A stretch of DNA of 64,000 nt from Wurfbainia villosa (lineage: Eukaryota > Streptophyta > Magnoliopsida > Zingiberales > Zingiberaceae). The stretch lies in the NCBI GenBank assembly GCA_025175895.1, contig CM046005.1:55410325-55474324 (forward strand), written 5' to 3'. The notes beneath the pieces were generated by a model. That model did not search any database. It was not told where the DNA came from and saw only the letters and a program-made list of their open reading frames with translations. Shown in pieces: positions 21,131-31,964 of the stretch; positions within the stretch are counted from its first letter, which is position 1, and each line of letters opens with the position of its first letter. The position numbers were made by a program, and so were the translations under genes.

Positions 21131-22896
21131 ATGATTATGTCCTTTATGCATGTTTAGGGTTGATGATGCCATGAATGCTTATGGTTTAATTTATGCCCTG
21201 CTTAGATTTAATTATGTTTAACATGCTATGTAAATTGTATGCCATGCTTATGTTCTCAATACGTTGGTAAGTTGATGCATAGTGTTGTTATGAAATACTT
21301 ATGCTATTTATGCTAGTATGCTCCTGCTTTCTATTTGTTTGATGAAGTTTGTGGCTTTTGTGAGTAGGCAAGAATCTTACTAAGCTATATGCTTATAGTT
21401 TATGTTATCCATATACTGCAGATAAAGGAAACATAAACTAAGAGGAAGTAGCAGGAGGGGCCAAGTGTGTGTGATAGTGGCATGGTGGAAAATGACCCTA
21501 TTACTATCTGCCTATATTTATATGCTCCGTGAACACCTTAAGACATTTGCTTCCGCTTATAAGACTTAAGATTTACTAGTACCATGTTGAATGTTGCTAG
21601 TTATGTTACTGTTCAGTAAAGTTGATATGCTAGAACTCATGAATGGATCTTTATGTTATGCATGTGATAAAATGGGATAAGATATGGAACATGCCAAATA
21701 TGATTATGATATGTGATGCATGCCTAAAAGAAGGTTTAAGCCATGATAACATGATTAAGTATGTAAATGGTGAAATGATCCATATATGTCATGTAAAAAG
21801 AAAAAAAAAAGAAAAAGTAGCGCCGCCTTGAGGGCAGATAAGGGCGGGCGTTACATTCGCAAATTCAGGATATGTTCTATCAAAATTTTTCCATGCCTCT
21901 GCATCTGATGGATGACACATTAGCCCATCCTCTGTTTCATGATTTGCATGCCAAGTCATGTGTTCAGCAGTGACCTTTGATGTATAAAGCCTTTGCAATC
22001 TAGGAGTTAAAGGAAAATAGAACATTTGTCTGAATGATTTAAATCACTTATTATGATTCGATCTCATGGTACTCTTATACTTGCATTGACTACAGAATTT
22101 ACATGTCTCTAAATCTGCATTATCTCCCCAATATAGCATACAACCATCTCTGCAAACATCAATTCTTTGCACTGGAAGACCTAAATCTTTCACAAGTTTT
22201 TTCATACTGTAAAAATCATTTGACATTATGTGATCACACGACAATACTTCTCCAATAACTTGAACAAAATCATTAAAACAATCTTCGTACACATTATGCT
22301 CAGCTTTAACATTCAATAATCTTGCGGTGAGAGATAATTTAGTGTGACTGTTACAACCAGACCACACGGGTTTATCTGCAACTCTCAACACTTCTTGAAA
22401 TTTGAGATATGACTCATTGTATACATTTTCATGAACACTAGTTACTTCTACCTCCTCCAACAGCGTTGAATAACTAGTATACATGTGTTCAAATGTTTGA
22501 GGATAACTAGAACTTGCAGTGTTTGGTTCGTTATTCAAATTATGACCAACTGCATCAACTATCATCCTCTGGTATAGATTGAATTGATCGTAATATATTT
22601 GCTCTCCACTAACTATCCTTTGTATGTTTCGTCCAACCTCTTCATCGGATATAAACGGTTCACCATTACAAGTCAAATTATAATAATTTGGCGTGAAACT
22701 AAATCTACAAAGATGTTCTCGAACTTTATCACACTGGAAAAATTTACCATTATGACATTTTTTGCATGGACACCTTAATTTATTCCCATCCATAAACTCA
22801 ACATTGCTATTAGCAAAAGTTAAAAATTGTTCCAACCCAATAATAAATTCATCGGTTAAACCACGACGTTCTAGTAAATTCTTTTATACATCCAAC

Positions 22897-23879
22897 TTCA
22901 TTCTCTCTCCATTTATCCTATTTTCAAATTTATATCAAGGATTAATTTTATTTTATTTTTCCAAATTTCATCCATATATATTAATCTAACAATAAATTTA
23001 TACTCAAAATAAATTCTTCTAGTACTAAATATGATTTTGTGTGATATTTAATTGCAAACTATAATATCATTTCGAACAAATATTATATATTTACAGTAAT
23101 AAAATTACTTAAAATCAAACATTAATTATGTATAATATAAAATAATAATACTACAAATTTATGAATATACAATATTTATACCTGTCCTGATGGAAACAAC
23201 GGATGAGCTCACAGCTAGCTGAAGACTTCACGAACACACCGAACACCTTAATGACGAAGTACGACAAACTTATGAAAAATAAAACATTAATTTTGTATTT
23301 ATATTACACATTATACTGATTTATATAATTTGAATAGCATTTTAACTCTATTGTTACGACGATAAATGACCCAATTTGATTGTGCATGCGGCGTCTGGAA
23401 CAAATGCTCTAGTTGGGATGACAATTAACCACCCAAACCACGTCTCCATGTCAAATTATGCGGCAGCTGCCCGTAAAGTGCAACAGCGATCGCCCCGACC
23501 TCGCATAAGCTACCGTGAGGCCATGTGGCAACTGCTGCATGGCGTGGCCTGGGGTCAATAGCTGTGAGGTACGACAGCTGCCGCGACCCCATGTGGTAGC
23601 AACCGCGGACTTATCGCGCAGAATAAATACGCGCGTAGCTAGGCGGCGGTGCAGCAACCGCAACCCCACGCGACAGCTGCTGCGAGCTCGTGGCCGCCGC
23701 AAGGGCCCGCAATAGCTTTCACGAGCTCATGCGGCAGTGCCTTCGCTAGTCCTGCGACGACGACGGAAGGCAGCAAGAGAGGAAGGGGAGGAAGAGGGGA
23801 GAACGTATCGGATCGGGATTGATCGAGGAAGCCGGGGAAGAAGGCGTGAGGTTCAATTGGGGAAAGGAAGTGGGGGGAA
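22897..23879. other. 5' flank of the CACTA genes: AT-rich, then a GC-rich block
   Basis: 22897-23390 is AT-rich with no gene. 23456-23790 is sharply GC-rich and repeats phrases around GCGGCAGCTGC and CGACAGCTGC, with CAGCTG palindromes at 23464, 23575 and 23674. It lies upstream of the TNP2-like gene and could be its promoter or a subterminal region. Short open frames in it have no family features. Confidence 0.55.
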
Positions 23880-24429
23880 TAATTAGGGAGAAATTGGCGA
23901 TGAATCCTATTTCATTGCTAAATTTGTCGGAAAATTTATTATTCGTCGCCAAATTGGCGACAAATTTATTTTTCATCGCTAATTTTGCGACGAAATTTAT
24001 TTTTCATTGCAAAAATTATAATTCGTTGCCAAATTTCATTGCAAAAATCAATAATTGAAATTTTTTGTCAAAAATTTTTCATCGCCAAATTTGATGGGAA
24101 ATTTTCAACGAATTGATGAATTCGTTGCTAATTTTGCAACAAATTTTGAATTCGTTGCAAATTCTACAACGAATTAAATTTTCATTGCAAAAATTTGCAA
24201 TGAAAATGTTGTTTTATCGTAAATTGGTGACAAAAAATCATTTTCGTTGCCAATTTGCAATGAATTTTGCGACGAAAATTAAATGTTGGATATTTAAATA
24301 ATTTTTCAACAAAAAAATTTTTATTGGAAGTTTCGTTACTAATACGACGAAATTTAAAATTCATCGCAAAATTTGTTACATATTTTCAATAATTTGTTTT
24401 TGTTGCCAAATTTCATCGCCAATTTGATG
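23880..24429 (-). repeat. Subterminal repeat array, right
   Basis: Repeats of ATTCGTCGCCAAATTGGCGA and variants (TTCATCGCCAAATTT, TTCGTTGCAAATT), inverse to the left array. They mark the 5' end of the CACTA element. Confidence 0.8.
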
Positions 24430-24442
24430 TTTTTTTGTAGTG
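24430..24442 (-). repeat. CACTA terminal inverted repeat, right (5' end of element)
   Basis: TTTTTTTGTAGTG, the inverse of the left end, followed by TSD GAA (24443-24445). Confidence 0.92.
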
Positions 24443-25052
24443 GAATTCAGAAATGAAGTAGAGAAATAACTTGGCAAGAGTATTAAAATACTTTGATCGG
24501 ATTGAGGTGGTGAATACTTGTGTCAAAAGTTTCTAGATTATCTAAGGGACATTGACAAATTGTCTCAATGGACTCCGCCGTATACACCACAACATAATGG
24601 TGTATCTGAGAGGCGAAACCAAATCTTATTGGACATGGTTAGGTTGATGATGAATTACGCGAATCTTCCCAAGTCCTTTTAGGGCTATGCACTTCAGACT
24701 GATGTTTACTTGTTAAACAGAGTCCAGACCAAAGTAGTCTCTACTACTCCATATGAGATATGGAATAGTAAGAAACCTTATTTATCTTACTTGAAGATAT
24801 GAGATTGTCCTACTTATGTGAAGCGGACTGTATCAGACAAACTGGATGCTAAGTCTGAAAAATATCTATTTATTGGATACCCTAAGGAAACGAGGGGTTA
24901 CCAATTGTATCATCCTGTGGAACAAAAGGTGTTTGTTTCAAGGCATGCTATGTTTCTAGAGAAAGAGTTTCTCTTGCAAGAAAATAGTGGGAGAGTTGTT
25001 GAACTTGAGAAGGTTCAAGAGACTCCAATAGCCATTGATGAGATACCTAGTC
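24443..25052 (+). pseudogene. copia integrase (rest) of the interrupted element
   Basis: It resumes with FRNEVEK after the CACTA element and carries the integrase core and C-terminal part (YTPQHNGVSERRNQ near 24578-24619, with the catalytic Glu; VSTTPYEIWNSKKPY; later KRTVSDKLDAKSEKYLFIGY). Several in-frame stops lie before 24818. It ends at DEIPS, where a - strand LTR begins. It is very close in sequence to 28980-29660 on the opposite strand. Confidence 0.82.
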
Positions 25053-27313
25053 TGTTGGGTTTCCCCAATATCGCGGCGAGTGTGTGTTCGAATATGTTTT
25101 GTAAACATGCACACAGTGGAAGCAATAAAAGCAATAAATCTAATTTATTACAATACACAGATCACATGCATGAAGGATACAACATGTGTAGACATAATCA
25201 CTATTTAAAATTTTGCAATAAAAGGAAACTTATACTAGGTATACTTGATGGATCACGTGTAGCGGGAATGACATCAACCGTAGCGACTCTCACTAGAATC
25301 TCCTCTATCCGTATCCACGCCGAGTATTGTTGGGATAGCTTCACAAAGCCACGAGCCTCATCTTTGCAAAAGTCATTAGCCTCGAGTCATTAGCCTCGAT
25401 ATGATCTGAGAGACGATCACAATCCGAAATAAATTCAGATCCCTAAATGAGTTTCACAAACTCGCTTGTCGGAAGAGGTTTTTGTCAACCGTTTGATGAA
25501 AACTTAACCCTTCACCTATGAGGATTGCCGGAGATCCAATCCCCGGCAAGTAGACCATTGTCGGAGCACAAAACACCGACCAAACGGTCTCTCCACGCAA
25601 AGGATATCAAGCTGTCCAAAACTGGACAACTTGTTGTGGAGGAAGATGGGGCCAACCAAAGGCTTGGCCGGTTACTCCTTGGTCACTGGCGGCCAAGGGA
25701 GGTTGGCCGGTGGCTGAGGGTGGCCCAAGGGACGTCGACGGCTGGTGAATGGCCGGTGGCAAGGAGAGGAAGCAGCTCCGATGGGCGGCGGCGGCATAAA
25801 TGTGGGTGACTACCACCTTGGCTTGGGCGGCAAGAAGGAGGAGAAGGAGGAAAGGAGACTAGGGTTTCCAAAACCCTTGAACCAATTAATTCTCCACGAA
25901 AAACCCTTAAGCCATGTTTTTATAGAAAACACATTCTCCTAACGGTTATTGGTTCATAACCAAAACCCGTTAACCCGCTCCAATAACTTAAGTTAAAATA
26001 AACCAAACCGCGTTGGTCTATTTTAAGTTACAACGAACCGAATCAACTTTGGTTTATTCGTTTAAAACAAACCAAACCACTTTGGTTTATTTTTCACCAT
26101 TGGATTAGAACCAAACCAATTTGGTTGATCCATCATGTCTTCATAAGACTCAACCCATCCATGCTTTCGATGCGACTGAAACAATTTCATACTCGCTCTT
26201 TGTTTGGTCCAACCAAACCAAGTCTCTCTCGATATGAGAATCCTATTCTCAAACTCATTTTAAATCCTTCGGATTACACTCATTGTACATGTGACCAAAT
26301 AAGTTCCCGATTTATGTTGGCCATCTATAATTAACCATTAATTATAGAACGATCATGATTGGCACCTAGGAGTACATCATGATCCCCAATTAACCAGAAA
26401 ATCAATGGTTGATCCCAGAACCTTTTCTGAAACCCTTCAGCAGCTACAATGAATTGTGCCCAATTCCTTTCACTCATCTTATACCCACTTGGTTCAGGAC
26501 ATGGTCTATTGTGTTAGTCCCCACTAGGTTGACTACGTCACACTTAGCCCAAGTATTACTTCCTTGTCCTCTAGATTTTAGTTACTGCACATGTATCCAA
26601 GAGTACCATAGTCTAAACATGTAATGCTTTGGCTAAAGACTTTAGTAACAATCTGACGAGAGGCCATAGGGTATACATCTCCTCGCAAGGAGCGGTGAAT
26701 CCTCTGTAAGCTATTTAAACACCTTTGACCACTTTAACTTATACCCAATCTTCCCGGGTCCACATCTCCTCAAAGATGATTACTTAAGATGTCAAAGCAT
26801 AAGTCTTCATGACCAAGATGACTTGAATACTACAATTTGAAGGAACATCGCACTTAAGTTGTTGTAAGAACTTCATTGACATATCCTTATATGTAGAGAA
26901 CCATATGAAGTCTTACAGTTGGTCACTCTAATGAACTAGTTACCATAACTAGCATCCACGATCAACTCCGGACATCCCAAAGTCACTAGCTAGTGAGGAA
27001 CAACTACTTGGATAAACCAAAGAGTATACCTCGTGCTAGTCTCAACAGAATTGATGGCATTCGAATCCATCAATTCATCGGCAAGGGATTATTCCAATAC
27101 GTCACAATTACACATGTAGAGATACTCACTAGTTGTGATCTAATCACAAATTCTCTCATGCTGTGAATCGTATTGTGGACATTCGGTAAATGAGTTTAAG
27201 ATCCAATCAAATACATGAAAATATGTATACTCAAATAGTGAATCTTCATTTATCAAATAAATGGTACAACCATAAGGCGATTGCTTTAGGACACCTCTCA
27301 TATAATACTAACA
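25053..27313 (-). repeat. 3' LTR of the - strand copia (2261 bp)
   Basis: On the - strand it starts TGTTAGTATTATATGAGAGG at 27313 and ends GGGGAAACCCAACA at 25053. It aligns throughout with the + strand LTR 2129-4332. Open frames across its GC-rich middle (25525-25945) overlap on both strands and have no family features. Confidence 0.88.
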
Positions 27314-27326
27314 AACTCCCACTTGG
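27314..27326 (-). other. Polypurine tract
   Basis: On the - strand CCAAGTGGGAGTT abuts the LTR start TGTTAG. Confidence 0.8.
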
Positions 27327-27329
27327 CCT

Positions 27330-30018
27330 AATGTCAATCGCCACGGTATCCAATACCATAAGCTCTAACATGACCCTCAAACTTACTTTGAGGGAAGGCC
27401 TTAGTTAAAGGGTACGCTAAGTTTCTTTCAGTGGGAATCTTCTCGATTTGTATTTCTTTCTTACTGATGATCTCCCTGATTAGATGATAGTGGCAAAGCA
27501 CATGTTTGGATCATTGATGAGATCTTGGCTCTTTTGCCTGTGCAATTGCTCCACTGTTGTCACAGTAGACTAGTATTGCTTCAACAATGGTAGGTACCAC
27601 ACCAAGTTCAGAGACAAACTTCTTGATCCAAATCGCTTCCTTTGTTGCTTCCGAAGCTGCAATGTATTCTGCCTCAGTGGTAGATTCCGCTATAGTGCCT
27701 TTCTGGGAACTTTTCCAAATTATTACGCCTCCATTTAAGGTAAATACGTACCCAAACTGAGACCTGGAATCATCCTTGTCTATATGGAAGCTGACATCCA
27801 TATACCCGCGTATTACCATATCACCTTCTCTATATATTAGAAACACATCCTTAGTTCTTCTTAAGTACTTAAGGATGGTCTTAACAGCCGCCCAATGATC
27901 CATTCCTGGATCAGACTAGTATCTACTCGTGACACTCAGAGCATACGATACATAGGGCCTCGTACATAACATAGCATACATGATAGATCCTATTGCGGAT
28001 GCATATGGAATCTTACTCATGCAAATCCTCTCGTCTTCTATGCGCGGACACATAGACTTTGAAAGGTGTATCCCATGCCTGATGGGAAGGAAACCTTTCT
28101 TGGATTCCTACATGCTAAACCTCTTTAGCACTCGGTCTATATATGTAGATTGCGAAAGACCAAGCAACTGTTTCGATCTATCTCTATAGATCTTAATCCC
28201 GAGGATGTAGGTCGCATCTCCCAGGTCTTTCATGGAGAATGTTTTGGATAACCAAATTTTAACTGACTGTAAGACAGATATGTCATTTCCTATAAGTAAT
28301 ATGTCATCGACATACAACACTAGGAACACGACTGCACTCCCACTAACCTTCTTGTACACACAGGGTTTGTCTAGATTTTGTGAGAAATCAAACCTTTTGA
28401 TTGTCTCATCAAAAAGGATATTCTAGCTTATGGATGCTTGCTACAGTCCATAAATGGACTGTCGAAGTTTGCATACCTTGGTTTTATCAACCGATGTGAA
28501 ACCTTCAGGTTGTATCATATACACGTCCTCAAGTAGGTTTCCGTTAAGGAAAGTCATTTTCACATCCATCTGCCATATCTCATAATCATAATGAGCCGCA
28601 ATGGCTAGGAGCATCCGAATGGATTTAAGCATAGCTACCGGTGAATAGGTTTCATCATAATCAACACCTTGCTTTTGACGATAGCCTTTCTCCACTAATC
28701 TAGCCTTATAGGTAATCACATTACCATCCATGTCGGTTTTGTTCTTGAAAACCCATTTGCACCCTATAGGCTTAATGCCTTCAGGTGGGTCCACCAAGTT
28801 CCAAACTTGATTTTCATACATGGAATCTATTTTCGACTTCATGGCTTCAAGCCATTTGTCCCTTTTTGAACTTTTCAGAACTTCTTCATAATTGGTAGGC
28901 TCCTCATCGTCAATGAGTAACACGCCATTCGATTCAATTTCGAGAAATCCATATCTCTCAGGAATGTTGCGTGTCCTACCAGATCTACAAAGATGTGGTG
29001 TCATAATAAGTTTAGTCGATGTCTCATCACTATGAGTTATCGGTTGAGGTGCTTGACTAGGTATCTCCTCAATGTCTACTGAAGTCTCTTGAACCTCCTT
29101 AAGTTCAACGACACTCTCACTGTTTTCTTGCAAGAGAAACTCTTTCTCTAGAAACACAACATTCCTTGAAACAAACACCTTTTGTTCCAAGGGATGATAG
29201 AATTGGTAACCCCTCGTTTCCTTAGGGTATCTAATAAATAGACATTTATCAGACTTAGCATCTAATTTGTCTGACACAGTCCGCTTCACATAAGTAGGAC
29301 AATCCCATATCTTCAAATAAGATAAATGAGATTTCTTACTAGCCCATATCTCATATGGAGTAGTAGAGACTACCTTGGTCGGGACACTGTTTAACAAGTA
29401 AAAAGCTGTCTGAAGTGCATAGCCCCAAAAGGACTTAGGAAGATTCGCGTGATTCATCATTGACCTGACCATGTCCAACAAGGTCCAATTTTGCCTCTCA
29501 GATACACCATTATGCTATGGTGTATACGGCAGAGTCCATTGTGACAATATACCATTGTCCCTTAGATAATCCAAAAACTCTTAACTCAAGTATTCACCAC
29601 CTCGATCCGATCAAAGTATTTTAATACTCTTGCCAAGTTGTTTCTCTACTTCATTTCTGAATTCTTTGAACCTTTCAAAGGCTTCAGACTTGTGTTTCAT
29701 CAAGAACACATACCCAAACCGTGAGTGATCATCGGTGAAGGTAATGAAGTAGCTATAGCCTCCTAGAGCTAGAGTTGACATAGGTCCACATACATCAGTA
29801 TGTATTAGACCAAGCAACTCTTCCACCGGTTCACCTTTTCCCGTAAAAGGTAACTTAGTCATCTTGCCTTTTAAGCATGATTCGCATATATCGTATGAAT
29901 CTAATTCAAACGATTCCAAAATTCCACATCAGTGTAATTCGGACATGCATTTCTTGCTCACATGGTCAAGACGAAAATGCCACATGTAGGAGTCTAATTG
30001 ATTATCTTTTTGAGCATG
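27330..30018 (-). pseudogene. pol: copia pol: integrase, reverse transcriptase, RNase H, broken
   Basis: Right to left. Pre-integrase and integrase start near 29919 (CESCLKGKMTKLPFTGKGEP, VCGPMSTLALGGYSYFITFT), with stops at about 29516 and 29600. The integrase C-terminal part and the first half of RT are at 28441-29481 (KARLVEKGYRQKQGVDYDET; QMDVKMTFLNGNL). RT with the catalytic VLYVDDILLIGND is at 28108-28359. RNase H is at 27511-27903 (TTEAEYIAASEATKEAIW). Stops near 28432 and 27915 separate the pieces. The upstream part is cut at 30019. Confidence 0.85.
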
Positions 30019-31365
30019 TGATGCACACGAACGCAACTTCAAATCTCACGACGAGACCGTCGAGGGCTCGAAGCATGCACTCGTGCTCAATGCCTGCAAG
30101 TGCACGGATGTCGTCAAGTAATAAAAAGATTATCGATCCCACAGGGACTGAGATTCGAGTATCTATTTGTTCGGTGGGTGTAATTGTTCGGGACTTGACT
30201 CTAAGGGGTTGTGAATGTGAGGGTTAACGGTGGTCCTACTCAATATGGTGTCACACGGAGGAAGAAAGGAGGTTGCTGTGAGATCTTTTAAAGGGATTCT
30301 AGGTCTTCGATTTTGCTTGTGTGTCGCAAGACATGCTATCAACTAGGCATTGTCTAAACGTCTAACTACGATCTTGTGGAAGGGACATCATACACTCTCC
30401 CGATGAGCCGCCATATCTATCGGGAGCTATCTCTGCCTTACAAGGAATGGATAGGCAGTACGAGGATGCCGAATCAATCCCTACGATGAATCGTTTCTAG
30501 TTCTATTGCATCCTTCTACCCACGGTTACAGGAGATGAGGCTAACCCCTAGGTTCTTGGTATAAATCTCCTAAATCTTAGATACGAGGGCTGTTACCCCT
30601 CGTATCTGCTAAGCATAGTAGATAGAAAACCAAATACACATAGATATCGGTCTAAGCAAATTCCAATTGCAAATTCAAACTCAATAACAGAATTCAATTT
30701 GAAGCAGCATGTCATACGCACACAAGCTATTCCCTATCCTAGAATTGAAGAAACTACTCCATAGATGGGAAAGAAGAAACATAAGGCATGTTAATGTTCG
30801 AATACATAGTAGATAAAGTGCAAGAACAGGAATTTACAATGCCAATGTGGCCTTCTCTCTGGCGTTGAAGTGCAGAACTCGGATCTCCGACGGTGTTCTT
30901 TCTCCCTGTTGTGAATTCCCGAAGCTTTTTAGGGCTTCGGTGTGCCGTCCCAGCCGTCTTGCCTCCCCCCTAGGATTTGGGCGGAGCTCTCCTTATATAG
31001 ACATCACACCGGATCACTGCGAAATACGGAAAAAACCCTAGTCGCGTTAATCTGCTGGGCTGCCACACGACCGCGTGTGGCCCTAGGTTGGCCGATTTTG
31101 GCCCTTGGACATGACCGCATGTAGCCACATGCCCTGGTCGTGTCACCTTTTGTGTCTAGCTGCAAAATGCCCTTCTTTTGCTCCGAAAGTGTGCCTTTTT
31201 CCCACGAAATGTTGTCCTGCATGCAAAAGTACAAAGAGTAGATCTCCGAACTAGAAAATAGGAAATGCATGCAAAACAAAGTGACATATGCATGAAACTA
31301 ACATAAAATGTAATGAGATGTGAGCGAAAACTACTCTTAAAACCCTATATATTTTGCTCACATCA
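30019..31365 (-). repeat. 3' LTR of the outer Athila-type element (1347 bp)
   Basis: On the - strand it starts TGATGTGAGCAAAATATAT and ends CGTTCGTGTGCATCA. A TATA box (CTATATAAGG on -) is at 30991-31000. Between about 31070 and 31142 lie phrases based on CACACGACC and the CATGTGGC/GCCACATG palindrome. It is homologous to 42164-43531 and 48664-50022. Confidence 0.88.
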
Positions 31366-31959
31366 ATTCTCCAGACTTAAATCTTTGCTTGTCCTCAAGC
31401 AAACCTTAGTGCCATGAAATTTTAAAAGGATATTGTTTCATACTTAGCATGTTGACTAAATTTATCAAGTGATATTTGTAATCAAAGCAAAATAAATATG
31501 TTCTAGAAATTCACTAAATTAGCTCCTCGTGCTCGTGCTGAGCGGATCATTCTTAGGGGATACTCGTTCCATGGTGAGTTAAGTCATCATCCTATAGCTT
31601 TCCTAAGGTCTCCGACTCTTGGGCACTTACCTGCTCAAAGCGAGGGTCGTTCCCTAGATCTAGCACAAAGTTTTTAAGCCATGCTCGGTATTGAGAGAAA
31701 TTGGTAGGTGTTTCCCCAGTAACCTAACTCGGTCTCAAAGGGGCACCTAGCCATTTCCACCCACGACAACTATTTTTTTTATCCCTCATAATCTCTTTTT
31801 TTTTTCATTTCTTTTTCTCTCTCTCTCTTATTTCTCTTTTCTTTTCCTTTCTCTCTTTTATTTTTTGGCTTACTGGGATTTTGATTTTTCCGAATGGGCT
31901 TACACAATCCGAGAATCTCCAGTAACTAAAATGCTAGTCTTATGGTCACATGTAGATTC
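31366..31959 (-). other. 3' internal non-coding part of the outer Athila-type element
   Basis: It corresponds to 43532-44115 of the inner element (CTTAAATCTTTGCTTGTCC, then CAAGCAAACC). A CT-rich low-complexity tract is at about 31790-31865. No gene is seen. TSD CAAAG (31960-31964) of the copia follows. Confidence 0.7.
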
Positions 31960-31964
31960 CAAAG

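Larger units (their letters stand above)
18746..21855 (+). mobile_element. Solo LTR (3.1 kb), probably Ty3/gypsy Tekay/Del type
   Basis: It begins TGTAACACCC and ends GGGCGGGCGTTACA, has TSD TTCGC (18741-18745 and 21856-21860), no coding region and no PBS or polypurine tract inside. Removing it restores the TNP2 core between FANV and the RNIRLG motif. TTTATAAAG at 19042-19050 is a plausible TATA box on the + strand. The end (GTAGCGCCGCCTTGAGGGC, then GGGCGGGCGTTACA) resembles Tekay/Del LTR ends as I recall them. LTR-LTR recombination is the usual origin of such solo LTRs. Confidence 0.8.
15996..22896 (-). pseudogene. TNP2-like CACTA transposase gene, broken and split by a solo LTR
   Basis: Read from right to left. 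The transposase-associated N-terminal domain comes first (about 22040-22896; RCPCKKCHNGKFFQ with the zinc-ligand cysteines). The TNP2 core follows (21861-22025, then 17927-18745; e.g. HMTWHANHETEDGLMCHPSD, TPYNLPPGMCMK, LMHIEKNIFDNLI). A region like DUF4218 is at 17441-17869 (PPTFFDSMEHLLVHLSYEAK). Then comes an exon at 17038-17357 and a DUF4216-like end (WWVVCKTKT near 16350) with an acidic tail. A splice pair is visible (donor GTAAAT near 17443, acceptor near 17357). In-frame stops at about 17925, 18291 and 22868 and the insertion at 18746-21855 disable it. Known role: endonuclease/transposase that cuts the element ends. Confidence 0.85.
7062..24442 (-). mobile_element. CACTA (En/Spm) DNA transposon, 17.4 kb, with two further elements inside
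   Basis: The left end reads CACTACAAAAATAAGC and the right end is its inverse (TTTTTTTGTAGTG). The 3-base target duplication GAA flanks it at 7059-7061 and 24443-24445, and the interrupted integrase reads through when the element is removed. The ends carry inverted arrays of a TTTGGCGACGAA-type motif. Inside, on the - strand, are a TNP2-type transposase gene (22896 to about 15996) and a TNPA/Ptta-type gene (about 15850 to 8015), the standard pair of this superfamily. Both are broken and each is split by another insertion. Without its 6.2-kb and 3.1-kb guests the element would be about 8 kb. Confidence 0.92.
2129..25052 (+). mobile_element. Ty1/copia element with 2.2-kb LTR, interrupted by a CACTA transposon
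   Basis: The order is LTR (2129-4332), PBS (4334-4345), long leader, gag, protease, pre-integrase and integrase up to 7061. The CACTA element fills 7062-24442, and integrase continues from 24443 to 25052. At 25052 the pol is cut by the LTR of a - strand relative, so reverse transcriptase, RNase H and the 3' LTR of this copy are missing from the window. The reading frame of gag and protease is a single one with stops at 5896, 6010, 6220, 6562 and 6802, and a deletion shifts it near 6949. The element is dead. Confidence 0.85.
25053..30018 (-). mobile_element. Ty1/copia element, - strand, 3' part (LTR, RNase H, RT, integrase)
   Basis: A 3' LTR, a polypurine tract, and pol read right to left until 30018, where an Athila-type LTR interrupts it. 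It is of the same family as the + strand element at 2129-25052, into whose integrase it is inserted in inverse orientation. Its protease, gag and 5' LTR should lie to the right of all later insertions and are not seen. Confidence 0.85.

Noticed and set aside
23376..23715. Possible small gene in the GC-rich block
   Set aside because: Overlapping frames on both strands, repeat-driven composition and no recognisable domain; better explained as the CACTA 5' region.
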